A stretch of DNA of 64,000 nt from Roseateles noduli (GTDB lineage: Bacteria; Pseudomonadota; Gammaproteobacteria; Burkholderiales; Burkholderiaceae_C). The notes under the pieces were generated by a model, which saw only the letters and a program-made list of their open reading frames with translations, was not told the DNA's origin and did not search any database. Both the position numbers and the translations under genes were made by a program. Positions 50,973 through 59,834 of the stretch are shown here, one piece after another; the first letter of the stretch is position 1; every line of letters starts with the position of its first letter. The stretch covers positions 186,001-250,000 of the forward strand of contig NIOE01000002.1 of NCBI GenBank assembly GCA_002205125.1, given 5' to 3'.

Positions 50973-52481
50973 TCAATCGAACCCGTGCGGATCCGCCACC
51001 CTCGGCCAGTAGTCCAGCGACCTCAGCCGATACGGCGTGCTCGCGAAGTCGCAGTTCATCGCTCCGGGCGTCGTGACGTAGAGCACCGCCTTGGCGATGG
51101 GCGCGAACTCCGCGTGGAAGTGCTGCGTCGACTTCACCACGATCAGCGCCTTGTTCTCCAGCGTCAGGCCCAGTCCGGTGAACGCGTCCGTGCCGTAGGT
51201 CTGCGTGCGGATCGAGCAGAGCACGATGTGCACGCCGTTCGCCGCCTCGACGCGCACGCAGGTGCCGAGCCGCTCGCGCGTGCCGAGCGCCGATTGCGTG
51301 TGGTCCTCGACCACCGCGCGCACCACCACCCGCAGGTCCAGCGGATCGCCCGAGGCCGGTCCGCACTTGCCGCCGATGCGCAGGTCGAGTTCCGCGCCCA
51401 CGCCCGCGTCGCGGCAGATGTGCACCGCCCCCAGGTCCCACAGTGCGCCGACGATCACGTTGCCGATGCCGCGCTGGACGATGCGGCGCAGGATGAAGGT
51501 GCTGTCGCAGGGCGCGCCGCCGCCGGGGTTGTCGGCGATGTCGGCGAGCACGACCGGACCTTCGCCCGGCGCCAGCGCACGGTCGAGCGCGCCGTCGACA
51601 TCGACGAGCTCCGGGCCGATGGCATCGCGCAGTGCCCAGAACTCACGGCCCAGCTGCTCCGCGAGTGAGCGCGCCAGCGCCGGGTCGTTGTCGGTCACGA
51701 CCCAGAGCTTCGCGCCGGCTTCCGGCACGTCGCCCCACGGGAAGCCGTGACCGAGCGACACCGACAGCACGCCCGGCTCGCGCTCCAGCGCCTGCATGCG
51801 CGCGACGAAGGACTGCATCGGCTCGCGCGTCGTGTGCCAGAGACCGACCATCTTGCAATCGAAGGTCGCCGTGACCGGCCGCACTCGACCCGCCGCCGTG
51901 TCGACGAGGATCCGGTAGAGCTCGCGCCCGCGCGGCTCCGCATCGATGTGTGGGTATTCCTTGAAGGCCACGATCGCATCCGCCGAGCGCTGCATCAGCG
52001 CCGTGAGATGGCAGTGCAGGTCGAGCTCCAGTCCGATCGCGACGTCCGGTCCCACCACCTCGCGGATGTGCGCCGCGAGATCGCCTTCGCAGTCGTCGTA
52101 GCCCTCCGCAGCCATCGCGCCGTGGAGCAGCAGCTGCACCGCGTCCACCGGCATCGCCGCGCGCAGGTCGGCGAGGATCTCGTCGCGGAGTGCTTCATAG
52201 ACATGCCGCACCGTGCGGCCCGACGGCTGCGCGATGGCGCAAAGGCTCTCGGCGACCTGGTGACCGTCCGACTCGATCAGCTCGCGCAGGAAGCGCATGA
52301 ACGCGCCGGTGCCCTCGGGATCGCGACGGCTCGCGTCGCCGTGGAAGATCCCGTATTCCTCGAAGCCGCCCAGCCCCGTCGGCGCCGGCGCGAAGGTGTT
52401 GGTCTCGGTGGCGAGGTGGGCGATGAAGAACTTCATGCGCCGTCCGGTGCTGGCAGCGCTCGTGCTGTGGGTGATGCTCAT
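50973..52481 (-). CDS. M81 family metallopeptidase (MlrC-like)
   Basis: 502 residues from ATG 52481, six bases after the preceding gene; an internal ATG 52436 (MKFFIAHLATETNTFAP) would give the more usual N-terminus. Family marks: HLATETNTFAPAPTGLGGFEE, LLLHGAMAAEGYDDCEGD, the metal motif LDLHCHLTALM, SLGHGFPWGDVPEAGAKL, and ADIADNPGGGAPCDSTF. M81 contains microcystinase MlrC, which cleaves linearised microcystin products and other small peptides; zinc-type hydrolysis is expected. No signal peptide, so cytoplasmic. It ends the operon of TonB receptor, two serine hydrolases and this peptidase. If the operon is coordinated, the peptide imported by the receptor would be trimmed by the periplasmic hydrolases and finished here. 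Confidence 0.9.
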   Translation of the reverse strand: MSITHSTSAASTGRRMKFFIAHLATETNTFAPAPTGLGGFEEYGIFHGDASRRDPEGTGAFMRFLRELIESDGHQVAESLCAIAQPSGRTVRHVYEALRDEILADLRAAMPVDAVQLLLHGAMAAEGYDDCEGDLAAHIREVVGPDVAIGLELDLHCHLTALMQRSADAIVAFKEYPHIDAEPRGRELYRILVDTAAGRVRPVTATFDCKMVGLWHTTREPMQSFVARMQALEREPGVLSVSLGHGFPWGDVPEAGAKLWVVTDNDPALARSLAEQLGREFWALRDAIGPELVDVDGALDRALAPGEGPVVLADIADNPGGGAPCDSTFILRRIVQRGIGNVIVGALWDLGAVHICRDAGVGAELDLRIGGKCGPASGDPLDLRVVVRAVVEDHTQSALGTRERLGTCVRVEAANGVHIVLCSIRTQTYGTDAFTGLGLTLENKALIVVKSTQHFHAEFAPIAKAVLYVTTPGAMNCDFASTPYRLRSLDYWPRVADPHGFD

Positions 52482-52487
52482 GAACGC

Positions 52488-54518
52488 TCAATAGTTGAGG
52501 TTGAAGGCCATCAACTGACCGACCACGCCGATCCAGACGATGCCCGCCAGCGCCAGCGCGACCAGCACGCCCCACACGCGGGTCAGCCGCGTGGCATCGA
52601 CGCGGAACAGCTTCCAGGCGACCCATACGCCGACGATCGCCGCGGCGACCGCGAACACGCCGCTCAGCTGCATCAGCCCGAACAGCCAGTCGTTGCCGCC
52701 GTTGTAGAGCGCGAGGTCGGTGCTGAGCACCGGCATGATCAGGACGAGCCAGGCGGTTACCCAGACGAGGTCGACGACGACGGCGATGCGCTGCCAGCGA
52801 CGCAGGCGATGCAGCGCCGCGGACGCGCCGCTGGTGGCGCGATCCGCACGGCGCAGCAGCGCGCCCACCGGCCAGGCGACGAGCGCTCCGGCCAGCACCA
52901 GCAGCGACAGCCCGAGGATGCTCAGCGTCAACGGCGCGGAGCGCAGGAACGGCGCCTCCTGAAGCACGGAGACCGGGTTCTCGCTGTCGATCACGGTCTT
53001 CACGCCGTCGACGTCGGCCAGGGCGAGTTCCTGCAGCCCACCCTGCTTGCGCCACAGCTGCGGTGCGACCTCGCGGAAGGTCGCCATCTCGCCGGTCGGG
53101 CCCGAAGGCGCCAGGATCGTTCCGTCCGGATTGGCGGCGATGACCGTCTGGTTCATCAGGTAGAGCGCGCTGAGGAAGCCGTGCTCGACACGGCGCGAGG
53201 TCTGGTAACGACCCGCGATCACTTGAGCGTCCTTGGTCGCCGACGCCAGCGCCGGCGCATCGACGACCGGCTTGCCGGGGAAATAGCGGTCGAGGAAGCC
53301 CTCCATCAGCGCCTTGCGTGCGAGATAGACCGCCGAGTCCTTTCCCCGGCTATTGAAGGACACGAAGATCCCGACGCCTTCGTCCGGCAGCAGGCTCAGG
53401 TCGGAATGGAACACGATGGTGTCGCCGCCGTGGCCCAGCAGCGTGCGGCCGTTCCGAAACTCGCGGAAGAAGCCGTGCGCCATCACGTTGAAGCCGGGCC
53501 GCGCCTGCGCGGACGGGCTGTGCATCAGCGCGGTGGTGGCGGGGCTCAGGATCTCGGCGCCGTTGAACTTGCCCTGCTGCAGATGCGCGAGCATGAAGCG
53601 CGCCATGTCCGCCGCGGTCGCGCTGCCGCTGCCCGCGGGCGCGGTGACGACGAGCTCGAACGGGGAGGGCGCCGGATCGCTTGCCTGCCGGTAACCCTTG
53701 GCGATGAAGGGCGCGAACTTCTCCGGCAGCGGCTGCGCCGTCGTCGAATGCTGCATGCCCAGCGGCTGGAAGATATGGCGGTCGACGTAGGTGTCGAAGG
53801 GCTCACCGGAGACGCGCTGCACGATGTAGCCGGCCAGCGCGACGCCGTAGTTGGAGTAGCCCGGCGCCTTTCCCGGCGCGAACAGCATCGGCCGTGGATG
53901 CTGCTTCAGGTAGTCCTCGTTGGACGGCGCGAGCTTCGGGTCGTAGGCGAGCAGGTCCTTCAGGCCTTCCTCGAAACCGGCCGTGTGGTTCATCAGATGC
54001 CGCAGCGTGATCGGTTTGCCGAAGGCCTGCGGGATCTTGAAGTCGAGGTAGTCGTTGACGTCGCGGTCCAGGTTGAGCTTGCCCGCCTGGACCTGCTGCA
54101 TCACCGCCGTCCACGTGAACAGCTTGGACGTCGAGCCGGGACGGACCATCGAGGTCTCCGCGCTCATCGGCACCTTGGCCTTCACGTCCGCGTAGCCGTA
54201 GCCCTTCTGGAACAGGACCCGGCCGTCCTTCACCACGGACACGACGGCGCCGGCGATGTCACCCGCCTCCAGCGAGTAGGCGACGCGGCCGTCCAGCCAG
54301 GCTTCGAGGTCGGCGGCGGTCAGCGCGACGGCAGGGCGAGGCGCCGAAGCGGAGGGCGGCGGCGGCTCCGGCGTGGCAGCGACCTTGGGCGCGAGCGGCT
54401 TCTCGGGCGGGATCGCCGCAGGCTGCCCGCTGGGCTGCGAATGAGACAGCGACGCGGCGGACATCGCCAGCGCCAAGGTCACCAAGCCGGCGAGTCCGGC
54501 CCTCTTCATCGAGTTCAT
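52488..54518 (-). CDS. Beta-lactamase-family serine hydrolase with C-terminal membrane domain
   Basis: 676 residues from ATG 54518 with GAAGGA just ahead. Signal/anchor MKRAGLAGLVTLALAMSAAS, a Pro/Ala-rich linker, then a class-C beta-lactamase fold: nucleophile Ser in RPGSTSKLFTW (SxxK), YSNYG (YxN) and the third motif GHGGDT. A mainly beta-rich extension (about residues 440-540) follows, and then four membrane helices at the C-terminus (LSILGLSLLVLAGALVAW, VVVDLVWVTAWLVLIMPV, LMQLSGVFAVAAAIVGVW, VLVALALAGIVWIGVVGQL). So a periplasmic hydrolase is held in the inner membrane by its tail. Families of this kind include D-aminopeptidases, carboxypeptidases, esterases and MlrB of the microcystin pathway. 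It is paralogous to the next gene upstream and six bases from the M81 gene. Confidence 0.88.
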   Translation of the reverse strand: MNSMKRAGLAGLVTLALAMSAASLSHSQPSGQPAAIPPEKPLAPKVAATPEPPPPSASAPRPAVALTAADLEAWLDGRVAYSLEAGDIAGAVVSVVKDGRVLFQKGYGYADVKAKVPMSAETSMVRPGSTSKLFTWTAVMQQVQAGKLNLDRDVNDYLDFKIPQAFGKPITLRHLMNHTAGFEEGLKDLLAYDPKLAPSNEDYLKQHPRPMLFAPGKAPGYSNYGVALAGYIVQRVSGEPFDTYVDRHIFQPLGMQHSTTAQPLPEKFAPFIAKGYRQASDPAPSPFELVVTAPAGSGSATAADMARFMLAHLQQGKFNGAEILSPATTALMHSPSAQARPGFNVMAHGFFREFRNGRTLLGHGGDTIVFHSDLSLLPDEGVGIFVSFNSRGKDSAVYLARKALMEGFLDRYFPGKPVVDAPALASATKDAQVIAGRYQTSRRVEHGFLSALYLMNQTVIAANPDGTILAPSGPTGEMATFREVAPQLWRKQGGLQELALADVDGVKTVIDSENPVSVLQEAPFLRSAPLTLSILGLSLLVLAGALVAWPVGALLRRADRATSGASAALHRLRRWQRIAVVVDLVWVTAWLVLIMPVLSTDLALYNGGNDWLFGLMQLSGVFAVAAAIVGVWVAWKLFRVDATRLTRVWGVLVALALAGIVWIGVVGQLMAFNLNY

Positions 54519-54587
54519 CGAGCATCCTTCAAGCGACACAGGCGCGCCTTGTGGGCGCGCCTCGACTCCATCCCGGGAGCCTCGGGT

Positions 54588-56612
54588 TCAGAAGTTCTGG
54601 TTGAAACTCATCAGGTGGTGGGCGGCACCGATCACGATGAGCACCGCGAAGGCCAGCACCCAGAGCACCGCCAGCGCCTTCGACGACCTGCTGGCGCCCG
54701 CGCCTGCCTCCTTGTCTCCGCCCTTGAAGGCGAGCCGCGCCTGCCACAGCGACACCAGCAGTCCGCCGATGAACGCGACCAGGGTCAGGCCTTGCGCGAG
54801 CGGCAGGACGACGCTCAGGTCGCCGTCGCCCTCGAGGCGGGTGAACACCAGCGTCCACAGCGCCACCGCCAGCAGCACCAGCACGCTGGCGACACGCACC
54901 GCCAGCAGCGACCGGCCCGGCGCCGCGACGCCGTGCTTGCGGCGCAGGACCGCGGCGACCGGCCACAGCAGCGCCGTGAGCAGCATCGTCACCAGCGAGA
55001 GCCCGGCCAGCAGCAGCGCCAGCCTGCCCGACAGCGCCGGCACCGGCTCGAACACGAAGGCGAAGACGTAGGGCTCCAGGCCCCATCGCACGACGCGGCC
55101 GTTCTCGACGATGGCCTGCAGGCGGCGCTTGCCGTGCTCCTCTTCCCACAGATACGGCTTGACCTCGCGGAACACGCTGCGCGAGCCGGCCAGCTCCAGC
55201 GCGACGCGGCCGTCGTCCAGCGCCTGCACCTTCAGCGGGCTGAGCAGCGGCAGCAGCGAGAAGAAGGTCGAGTCCTCGCGCCGCGTGCTCTGGTACGAAC
55301 CAGCCAGCTGCTGCGCATGCTGTTTCGCGGTGGCGTCGTCGACCTGGCGCGGCGTGGCCGGCCGGGCGTCCGGCAGGTAGCGGTTGGCGAAGGACTCCAG
55401 CACCGTGTCCCGCAACCACTTGCCCTGGCCGTCCTTGCCCGGCGAGTTGACCGAGATGTAGAGCCCGATGCCGTCGTCGACGAACAGCAGCAGGTCGGTG
55501 TGGAAGAGGATGGTGTCGCCGCCGTGGCCGACCACGCGGCGGCCGTTGATGTCGTGCTGGTAGAAGCCCAGCCCGATGCCGAGCAGGTCCGGCATCGGCT
55601 TCGTCAGCTGGCCGTGCATCTGCTTCACCGTCTCGGGTTTCAGGATGCGCGCATCGCCGAGCTGCCCCTGCTGCAGGAAGGCCTGCATGAAGCGCCCCAT
55701 GTCCGCGCCCGTCGCTGAGAGACTGCCGGCGGGCGCCAGGCTGACGATCTCGAAGCCTTTGCCGGGTTCGCCCTGCTTCTCGTAGCCCTGCGACATCAGC
55801 GGCGCCAGCGCGGGCGGCAGCGGCTGGCGGAAGCTCGCGTGCCGCATGCCCAGCGGCGCGAAGATCTTCTGCTCGACGTAGTCGTCGAAGGGGAGGCCGC
55901 TGACGCGCTGCACGATGTAGCCGGCCAGCGCCGTCGCGTAGTTCGAGTAACCCGGCCGCGCGCCCGGCTCATACAGCGCAGGCGGGATGTAGTCCTTCAG
56001 CACCTTCGCCAGGTCGGGCGACTTGCCGGTGTAGGTGATGAGATCGCGCGCGGTTTCCTCGAAGCCGGTCGTGTGCGTGAGCACGTGACGCAGCGTCATC
56101 GGCTTGCCGTTGAACTGCGGGATCTTGAAGTCGAGGTACTGGTTGAGGTCGGCGTCCAGGTTGAGTTTGCCCTGCTCGACCAGTTGCATCACCGCCGTCC
56201 ACGTGAACAGCTTGGACACCGAGCCGGGGCGGAACAGCGTGCGCTCCGCGTCGACGGGAACGCGCCGGTCCCAGTCGGCGTAGCCGTAGCCCTGCTGGAT
56301 CAGCGGCTGGCCGTCCTTGACGATGACGACGACGGCGCCCGGCACCTGCGCCATCTTCTGCGCAGCGGGCATCAGGCCGTCCAGCCACGCTTTCGTGTCG
56401 GCCAGCGTCATCGGCTGCGCGCCGGCCTTGGCAGCGGCGGGCGATGCCGCCGCAGAGGCCGTCGCAGACGCGGCCGACGCCGGCGCGGTCGCGGTGATCG
56501 GCGCGATCGGCGCCGACTTGGGCGTGGTGGTCGGCGTCTGCGCGGAGGCGTCCGGCACGGCGCCGAACGCGGCCAGTATCAGCGCGCAGAGGCGCAAGGT
56601 CATTGGCTTCAT
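54588..56612 (-). CDS. Beta-lactamase-family serine hydrolase with C-terminal membrane domain, second copy
   Basis: 674 residues from ATG 56612 (MKPMTLRLCALILAAFGAVPDASAQ, signal peptide). Ala-rich linker, then the catalytic domain with RPGSVSKLFTW (SxxK), YSNYATALAGYIVQRVSG (YxN) and HGGDTILFHTDLL, parallel to its paralog downstream. Catalytic-domain identity between the two is high by eye (FTWTAVMQ, LDFKIPQ, TLRH-TH-TGFEE blocks). The C-terminus again has about four hydrophobic helices (LALLLAGLSLVTMLLTALLW onward). Two adjacent copies suggest different chain positions or D/L specificity of the same substrate. Ten bases follow the TonB receptor stop, so it belongs to the same operon. Confidence 0.88.
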   Translation of the reverse strand: MKPMTLRLCALILAAFGAVPDASAQTPTTTPKSAPIAPITATAPASAASATASAAASPAAAKAGAQPMTLADTKAWLDGLMPAAQKMAQVPGAVVVIVKDGQPLIQQGYGYADWDRRVPVDAERTLFRPGSVSKLFTWTAVMQLVEQGKLNLDADLNQYLDFKIPQFNGKPMTLRHVLTHTTGFEETARDLITYTGKSPDLAKVLKDYIPPALYEPGARPGYSNYATALAGYIVQRVSGLPFDDYVEQKIFAPLGMRHASFRQPLPPALAPLMSQGYEKQGEPGKGFEIVSLAPAGSLSATGADMGRFMQAFLQQGQLGDARILKPETVKQMHGQLTKPMPDLLGIGLGFYQHDINGRRVVGHGGDTILFHTDLLLFVDDGIGLYISVNSPGKDGQGKWLRDTVLESFANRYLPDARPATPRQVDDATAKQHAQQLAGSYQSTRREDSTFFSLLPLLSPLKVQALDDGRVALELAGSRSVFREVKPYLWEEEHGKRRLQAIVENGRVVRWGLEPYVFAFVFEPVPALSGRLALLLAGLSLVTMLLTALLWPVAAVLRRKHGVAAPGRSLLAVRVASVLVLLAVALWTLVFTRLEGDGDLSVVLPLAQGLTLVAFIGGLLVSLWQARLAFKGGDKEAGAGASRSSKALAVLWVLAFAVLIVIGAAHHLMSFNQNF

Positions 56613-56622
56613 GGGGCGACGT

Positions 56623-58926
56623 TCAGAAGTTGTAGTTGACCGAGGCGCCGATCGTGCGCGGCTGCGCCGGCGTCGCGCGCAGCGGGCCGCCGAAGGCGGT
56701 GAGCGCCGTGTCGGCGCCGAGGATCGCGCGCTTGTCGGTGAGGTTGCGGACGAAGGCCGACAGCTGCCACGCGCCGAAGTCCATGCCCCACTGCGCGTCG
56801 ACCAGCGTGTAGGCCGGCATCACGAAGTTGGGGATGGAGGTGGTGTCGCTGTCGTAGCCCGCGTTGCGCTTGCCGACGTGGCGCACCTGCAGGCTGGCGT
56901 AGGACGGCTTGCCGGCCAGCGCGAAGTTGTAGCGCGCGCCCAGCGACACGGACAGCTTCGCCGAGTTCGGCAGCCTCGCGCCCGAGGGGCCGAGGGCCGG
57001 CGCGTCTTCCTTGAGCTTGCCGTCGGTCCAGGCCAGGCTGCCTTCCAGGCGCCAGTCGTCGTTGATCGCATAACGCGACGCCAGTTCCAGCCCCTTGACC
57101 TCGGCCTTGCCGGCGTTGCCCATCACCGTCGTCGCGCCGAAGGCGAGCGGCTGCTGCAGCTTGCTCCAGCGGATGTCGAAGAGCGCGACCTCCAGCGACA
57201 GCCGCCGGTCCAGCAGGTCGGCCTTGTAGCCGGCCTCGTAGCTCCAGAGCGTGTCGGCCTCGAAGGAGGTCGGCGCGCCGGGGATGACCTGGCCGTTCTC
57301 GTCGATCGCCTGGGGGTTGGGGCCGCCCGGACGGTAGCCGCTGGCGGCGCGGACGTAGACGCTGCTCTGCTTGTCGAGCGAATACCGGCCCGTCACCAGG
57401 TAGGTGTTGGACCGGTCCTTGGACGTGGCGGGCTCCGGGAAGTCCGGGGTGTCGTTGGTGAAGGTCTCGTACGCCTGCTTGTTGCGCGCGACGCGGGCGC
57501 CCAGCGTGAAGGACAGCGCCGAGGTCGGATTCCAGGTCACGTCGCCGTAGACGGCGTTCTCCTCGTAGCTCGCGGGCTGGCCCACGCGCACGAGCTCCAT
57601 GTCCGCGTCGGCGCCGGTGGGGAGGCCCCACAGGCGCTGGTTGTAGTTGTTGCGTTCCTTGTTGTGATACAGGCCGACCAGCCATTCGACGGTTCCTCGC
57701 GCCGACGTCAGACGCAGCTCCTGCGTTTCCTTGCGGAGCTTGGTGCGGTTGTCCAGCTGCACGAAGTCGAAGGCGCCGCCGCCGAGGATCTCGGTCGCGT
57801 CCAGCAGCGTGTCGCCGTTGAAACGCTGGCTGGACACGATGGCGTTCAGGCGCGCCCAGCCGAAGTCGTAGTCGACGTCCGCCGAGAGCAGCCGCGTGCG
57901 GATGCTGTAGGGCTCGGAGATCGACAGGTCGTGGGTCAGGTCGCCGTGGAGGGGCTTGCCGGTCGCGACGTCGTACTGGACCACGCCGGTGCCGTCGCGC
58001 TCGATCTTCTGGTCGACCGCGGAGAGGCGGACCTTCATCTTCGACATCGGCTCCAGCAGCAGCGAGACCCGTCCGCCGCGCGTGTCGCCGTCGTTGACGT
58101 GTTTGCCGGGCGCCAGGCCGGAGGCCTTGATGTAGCCGCCGTCGTGGTCGTTGAAGGCGGCCACGCGCAGGGCCGCGACGCCGGCGCTCAGCGGCACGTT
58201 CACCACCGCGTTCTCCGTGTGCCCGAGCGCGCCGCCCTTGATGCCGCGCACGCCCAGGCCGACCTTGCCGGAGAACTCCAGGGTGTCGGGCTCGTTGGTG
58301 ACGTACTTGAGCAGGCCGCCCATCGCGCCCGCGCCGTAGAGCGTGCCCTGCGGGCCGCGCAGCAGCTCGATGTGATGCAGGTCCAGCAGCGACATGTCGA
58401 GCGCGGCCACCGCCGCGCCGCCGAAGGCGGTGCTGGAGCCGTAGGCCACCTCGTCGACATAGGTGCCGACCGTCGCCGTGCCCGCGCTGCCCACGTTGAT
58501 GCCGCGGATGCTGACCTGGCCGCGGCCGGGACCGCCGTCGCTGCTGACGTCCACGCCGGGCAGGCTGCCCACGTAGTCCACCAGCGAGCCGGCGCCGGAA
58601 CGCTCCAGACCTTCGGTGCTGATGGTCTCGACGCGCAGCGGCACGTCCCGCAGCGGCTCGCGGCGGCGCGTCGCGGTGACCGTCACGACCTCCAGCTTCT
58701 CCGCCTTGACCGCGGCGCGGTCGCCGTCCTTGTCGACGGGCGCTGCGGACGCCGCCGCGGAGGCCGGCGTCGCCGGAGCGGCGGGCGCGGCGGCCTGGCT
58801 CCAGGCGGGCATCGCCTGCATCGCGGCCAGGCAGGGCAGCAGCAGCGGCGCGAAGGCGAAGCGTCGCGTGGGCCGCGTGGTCCTGGCGGAAGGCGCTGGT
58901 CGGCGGGAACGGGGGGAGGCGTTCAT
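56623..58926 (-). CDS. TonB-dependent outer-membrane receptor of the peptide-use operon
   Basis: 767 residues from ATG 58926, AGGAG eight bases upstream. Basic N-terminus followed by a signal peptide (FAPLLLPCLAAMQAMPAWSQ), an Ala/Pro linker, then the plug: EVVTVTATRRREPLRDVP, SLVDYVGSLPGVDVS, IELLRGPQGTLYGAGAMGG. Barrel to the end with terminal ASVNYNF. It is the first gene of a four-gene operon with two serine hydrolases and the M81 peptidase; such receptors take up large or scarce substrates, here probably a peptide. Its promoter (59003-59031) runs directly into a TTTCCAAATTGGAAA palindrome and is divergent from the XRE-cupin regulator gene. Confidence 0.93.
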   Translation of the reverse strand: MNASPRSRRPAPSARTTRPTRRFAFAPLLLPCLAAMQAMPAWSQAAAPAAPATPASAAASAAPVDKDGDRAAVKAEKLEVVTVTATRRREPLRDVPLRVETISTEGLERSGAGSLVDYVGSLPGVDVSSDGGPGRGQVSIRGINVGSAGTATVGTYVDEVAYGSSTAFGGAAVAALDMSLLDLHHIELLRGPQGTLYGAGAMGGLLKYVTNEPDTLEFSGKVGLGVRGIKGGALGHTENAVVNVPLSAGVAALRVAAFNDHDGGYIKASGLAPGKHVNDGDTRGGRVSLLLEPMSKMKVRLSAVDQKIERDGTGVVQYDVATGKPLHGDLTHDLSISEPYSIRTRLLSADVDYDFGWARLNAIVSSQRFNGDTLLDATEILGGGAFDFVQLDNRTKLRKETQELRLTSARGTVEWLVGLYHNKERNNYNQRLWGLPTGADADMELVRVGQPASYEENAVYGDVTWNPTSALSFTLGARVARNKQAYETFTNDTPDFPEPATSKDRSNTYLVTGRYSLDKQSSVYVRAASGYRPGGPNPQAIDENGQVIPGAPTSFEADTLWSYEAGYKADLLDRRLSLEVALFDIRWSKLQQPLAFGATTVMGNAGKAEVKGLELASRYAINDDWRLEGSLAWTDGKLKEDAPALGPSGARLPNSAKLSVSLGARYNFALAGKPSYASLQVRHVGKRNAGYDSDTTSIPNFVMPAYTLVDAQWGMDFGAWQLSAFVRNLTDKRAILGADTALTAFGGPLRATPAQPRTIGASVNYNF

Positions 58927-58967
58927 TCGGTGGACTCCTGGCGAGGCGGGCGAAGTTGAGCCACAAG

Positions 58968-58982
58968 TTTCCAATTTGGAAA
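58968..58982 (-). promoter_or_regulatory. XRE-cupin-type operator, site 1
   Basis: Read on the minus strand, 5' to 3', it is TTTCCAAATTGGAAA, a 15-bp palindrome (odd centre), between the predicted promoter and start of the TonB receptor. A looser copy, TTTCCACCAATGTGAAA on the same strand, lies at 58987-59003. An identical 15-mer is at 61417. Confidence 0.8.
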
Positions 58983-59002
58983 AAGCTTTCACATTGGTGG
59001 AA

Positions 59003-59031
59003 ACCTTAGCTGCTAGGACGCGAAGCTTCAA
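59003..59031 (-). promoter_or_regulatory. Sigma-70-type promoter of the TonB receptor operon
   Basis: On the minus strand: TTGAAG (59031-59026), 17 bases, TAAGGT (59008-59003). The operator palindrome starts about 20 bases downstream of the -10 box, over or just after the expected transcription start, a position for repression. Confidence 0.5.
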
Positions 59032-59101
59032 CTCAGGGTGATCGCGGTGGTCCGGCGGGGCCGCCTTGCTAAGATCGACGCACTGTCTGCTTCCCTCGAC
59101 C

Positions 59102-59827
59102 ATGGCCATCGATTCGAACCTTCCCGGCGACCACATCCGCAGCGTGCGACGCCGTCTGGGCCTGACGCTCAGCGACGTGAGCGGCCGGACCGGCCTGGCG
59201 GTGTCGACGCTTTCCAAACTGGAAAAGGGCAACATGTCCCTGTCCTACGACAAGCTGATGCTGCTGAGCAAGGGCCTGGGCGTGGACATGGCGGAGCTGC
59301 TGGCCGACGTGCCCGGCTCGCGCGCCGCGCCGGGCGGCGGCGGTCGACGCATCGTCGAGCGCGCCGGGGAAGGGCAGCAGGTCGTGACGGAGAGCTACCA
59401 GCAGCTCTACCTCGCGACGGAGCTGCTGAACAAGCGCGTCACGCCGTTGATCGCGGAGGTCAACGCGCGCACGTTGGAAGAGTTCAAGGCGGAGTTCGGC
59501 GATCTGATCCGCCATCCCGGCGAGGAGTTCGCGTACGTGCTGGAGGGCGAGATCGCCTTCCACTGCGAGCTGTATGCGCCGGTGGTGCTGAAGACCGGCG
59601 ATTCGATCTACTTCGACAGCGAGATGGGGCACGCCTACCTGAAGGCCTCCGACGCGCGCTGCCGCGTGCTGGCCACCTGCGCCCCGCGCAGCAGCGGCAC
59701 GCCGGACGGGTTCAGCCAGCATTTCATCGATGTGTCCAAGCGTCTGCAGGAGCCGGTGCCCGCACCGACCACCTCAGGCAAGGGCGCGAAGGCCGCAGCC
59801 ACGAAGTCGCGCGGCTCAAAGCGCTGA
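59102..59827 (+). CDS. XRE-cupin transcriptional regulator
   Basis: 241 residues from ATG 59102 (MAIDSNLPGDHIRSVRRRLGL). HTH at about residues 15-70: TLSDVSGRTGLAVSTLSKLEKGNMSLSYDKLMLLSKGLG. C-terminal cupin (about 150-215): HPGEEFAYVLEGEIAFHCELYAPVVLKTGDSIYFDSEMGHAY, with the HPGEE/GEI pattern, so a small ligand is probably sensed here. Regulators of this shape commonly control amino-acid or peptide use. It sits in the middle of its presumed targets: divergent from the TonB receptor operon and convergent with the POT transporter. Both target promoters carry TTTCCAAATTGGAAA. A near-copy, TTTCCAAACTGGAAA, is inside its own gene at 59211-59225. Confidence 0.92.
   Translation: MAIDSNLPGDHIRSVRRRLGLTLSDVSGRTGLAVSTLSKLEKGNMSLSYDKLMLLSKGLGVDMAELLADVPGSRAAPGGGGRRIVERAGEGQQVVTESYQQLYLATELLNKRVTPLIAEVNARTLEEFKAEFGDLIRHPGEEFAYVLEGEIAFHCELYAPVVLKTGDSIYFDSEMGHAYLKASDARCRVLATCAPRSSGTPDGFSQHFIDVSKRLQEPVPAPTTSGKGAKAAATKSRGSKR
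59211..59225 (+). promoter_or_regulatory. Intragenic near-copy of the operator in the XRE-cupin gene
   Basis: TTTCCAAACTGGAAA differs from the two promoter sites by one base. It codes for part of the very common HTH stretch LSKLEKG, so coincidence is quite possible; if bound, it could block transcription of the regulator's own gene. Confidence 0.3.
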
Positions 59828-59834
59828 GCCCTTC

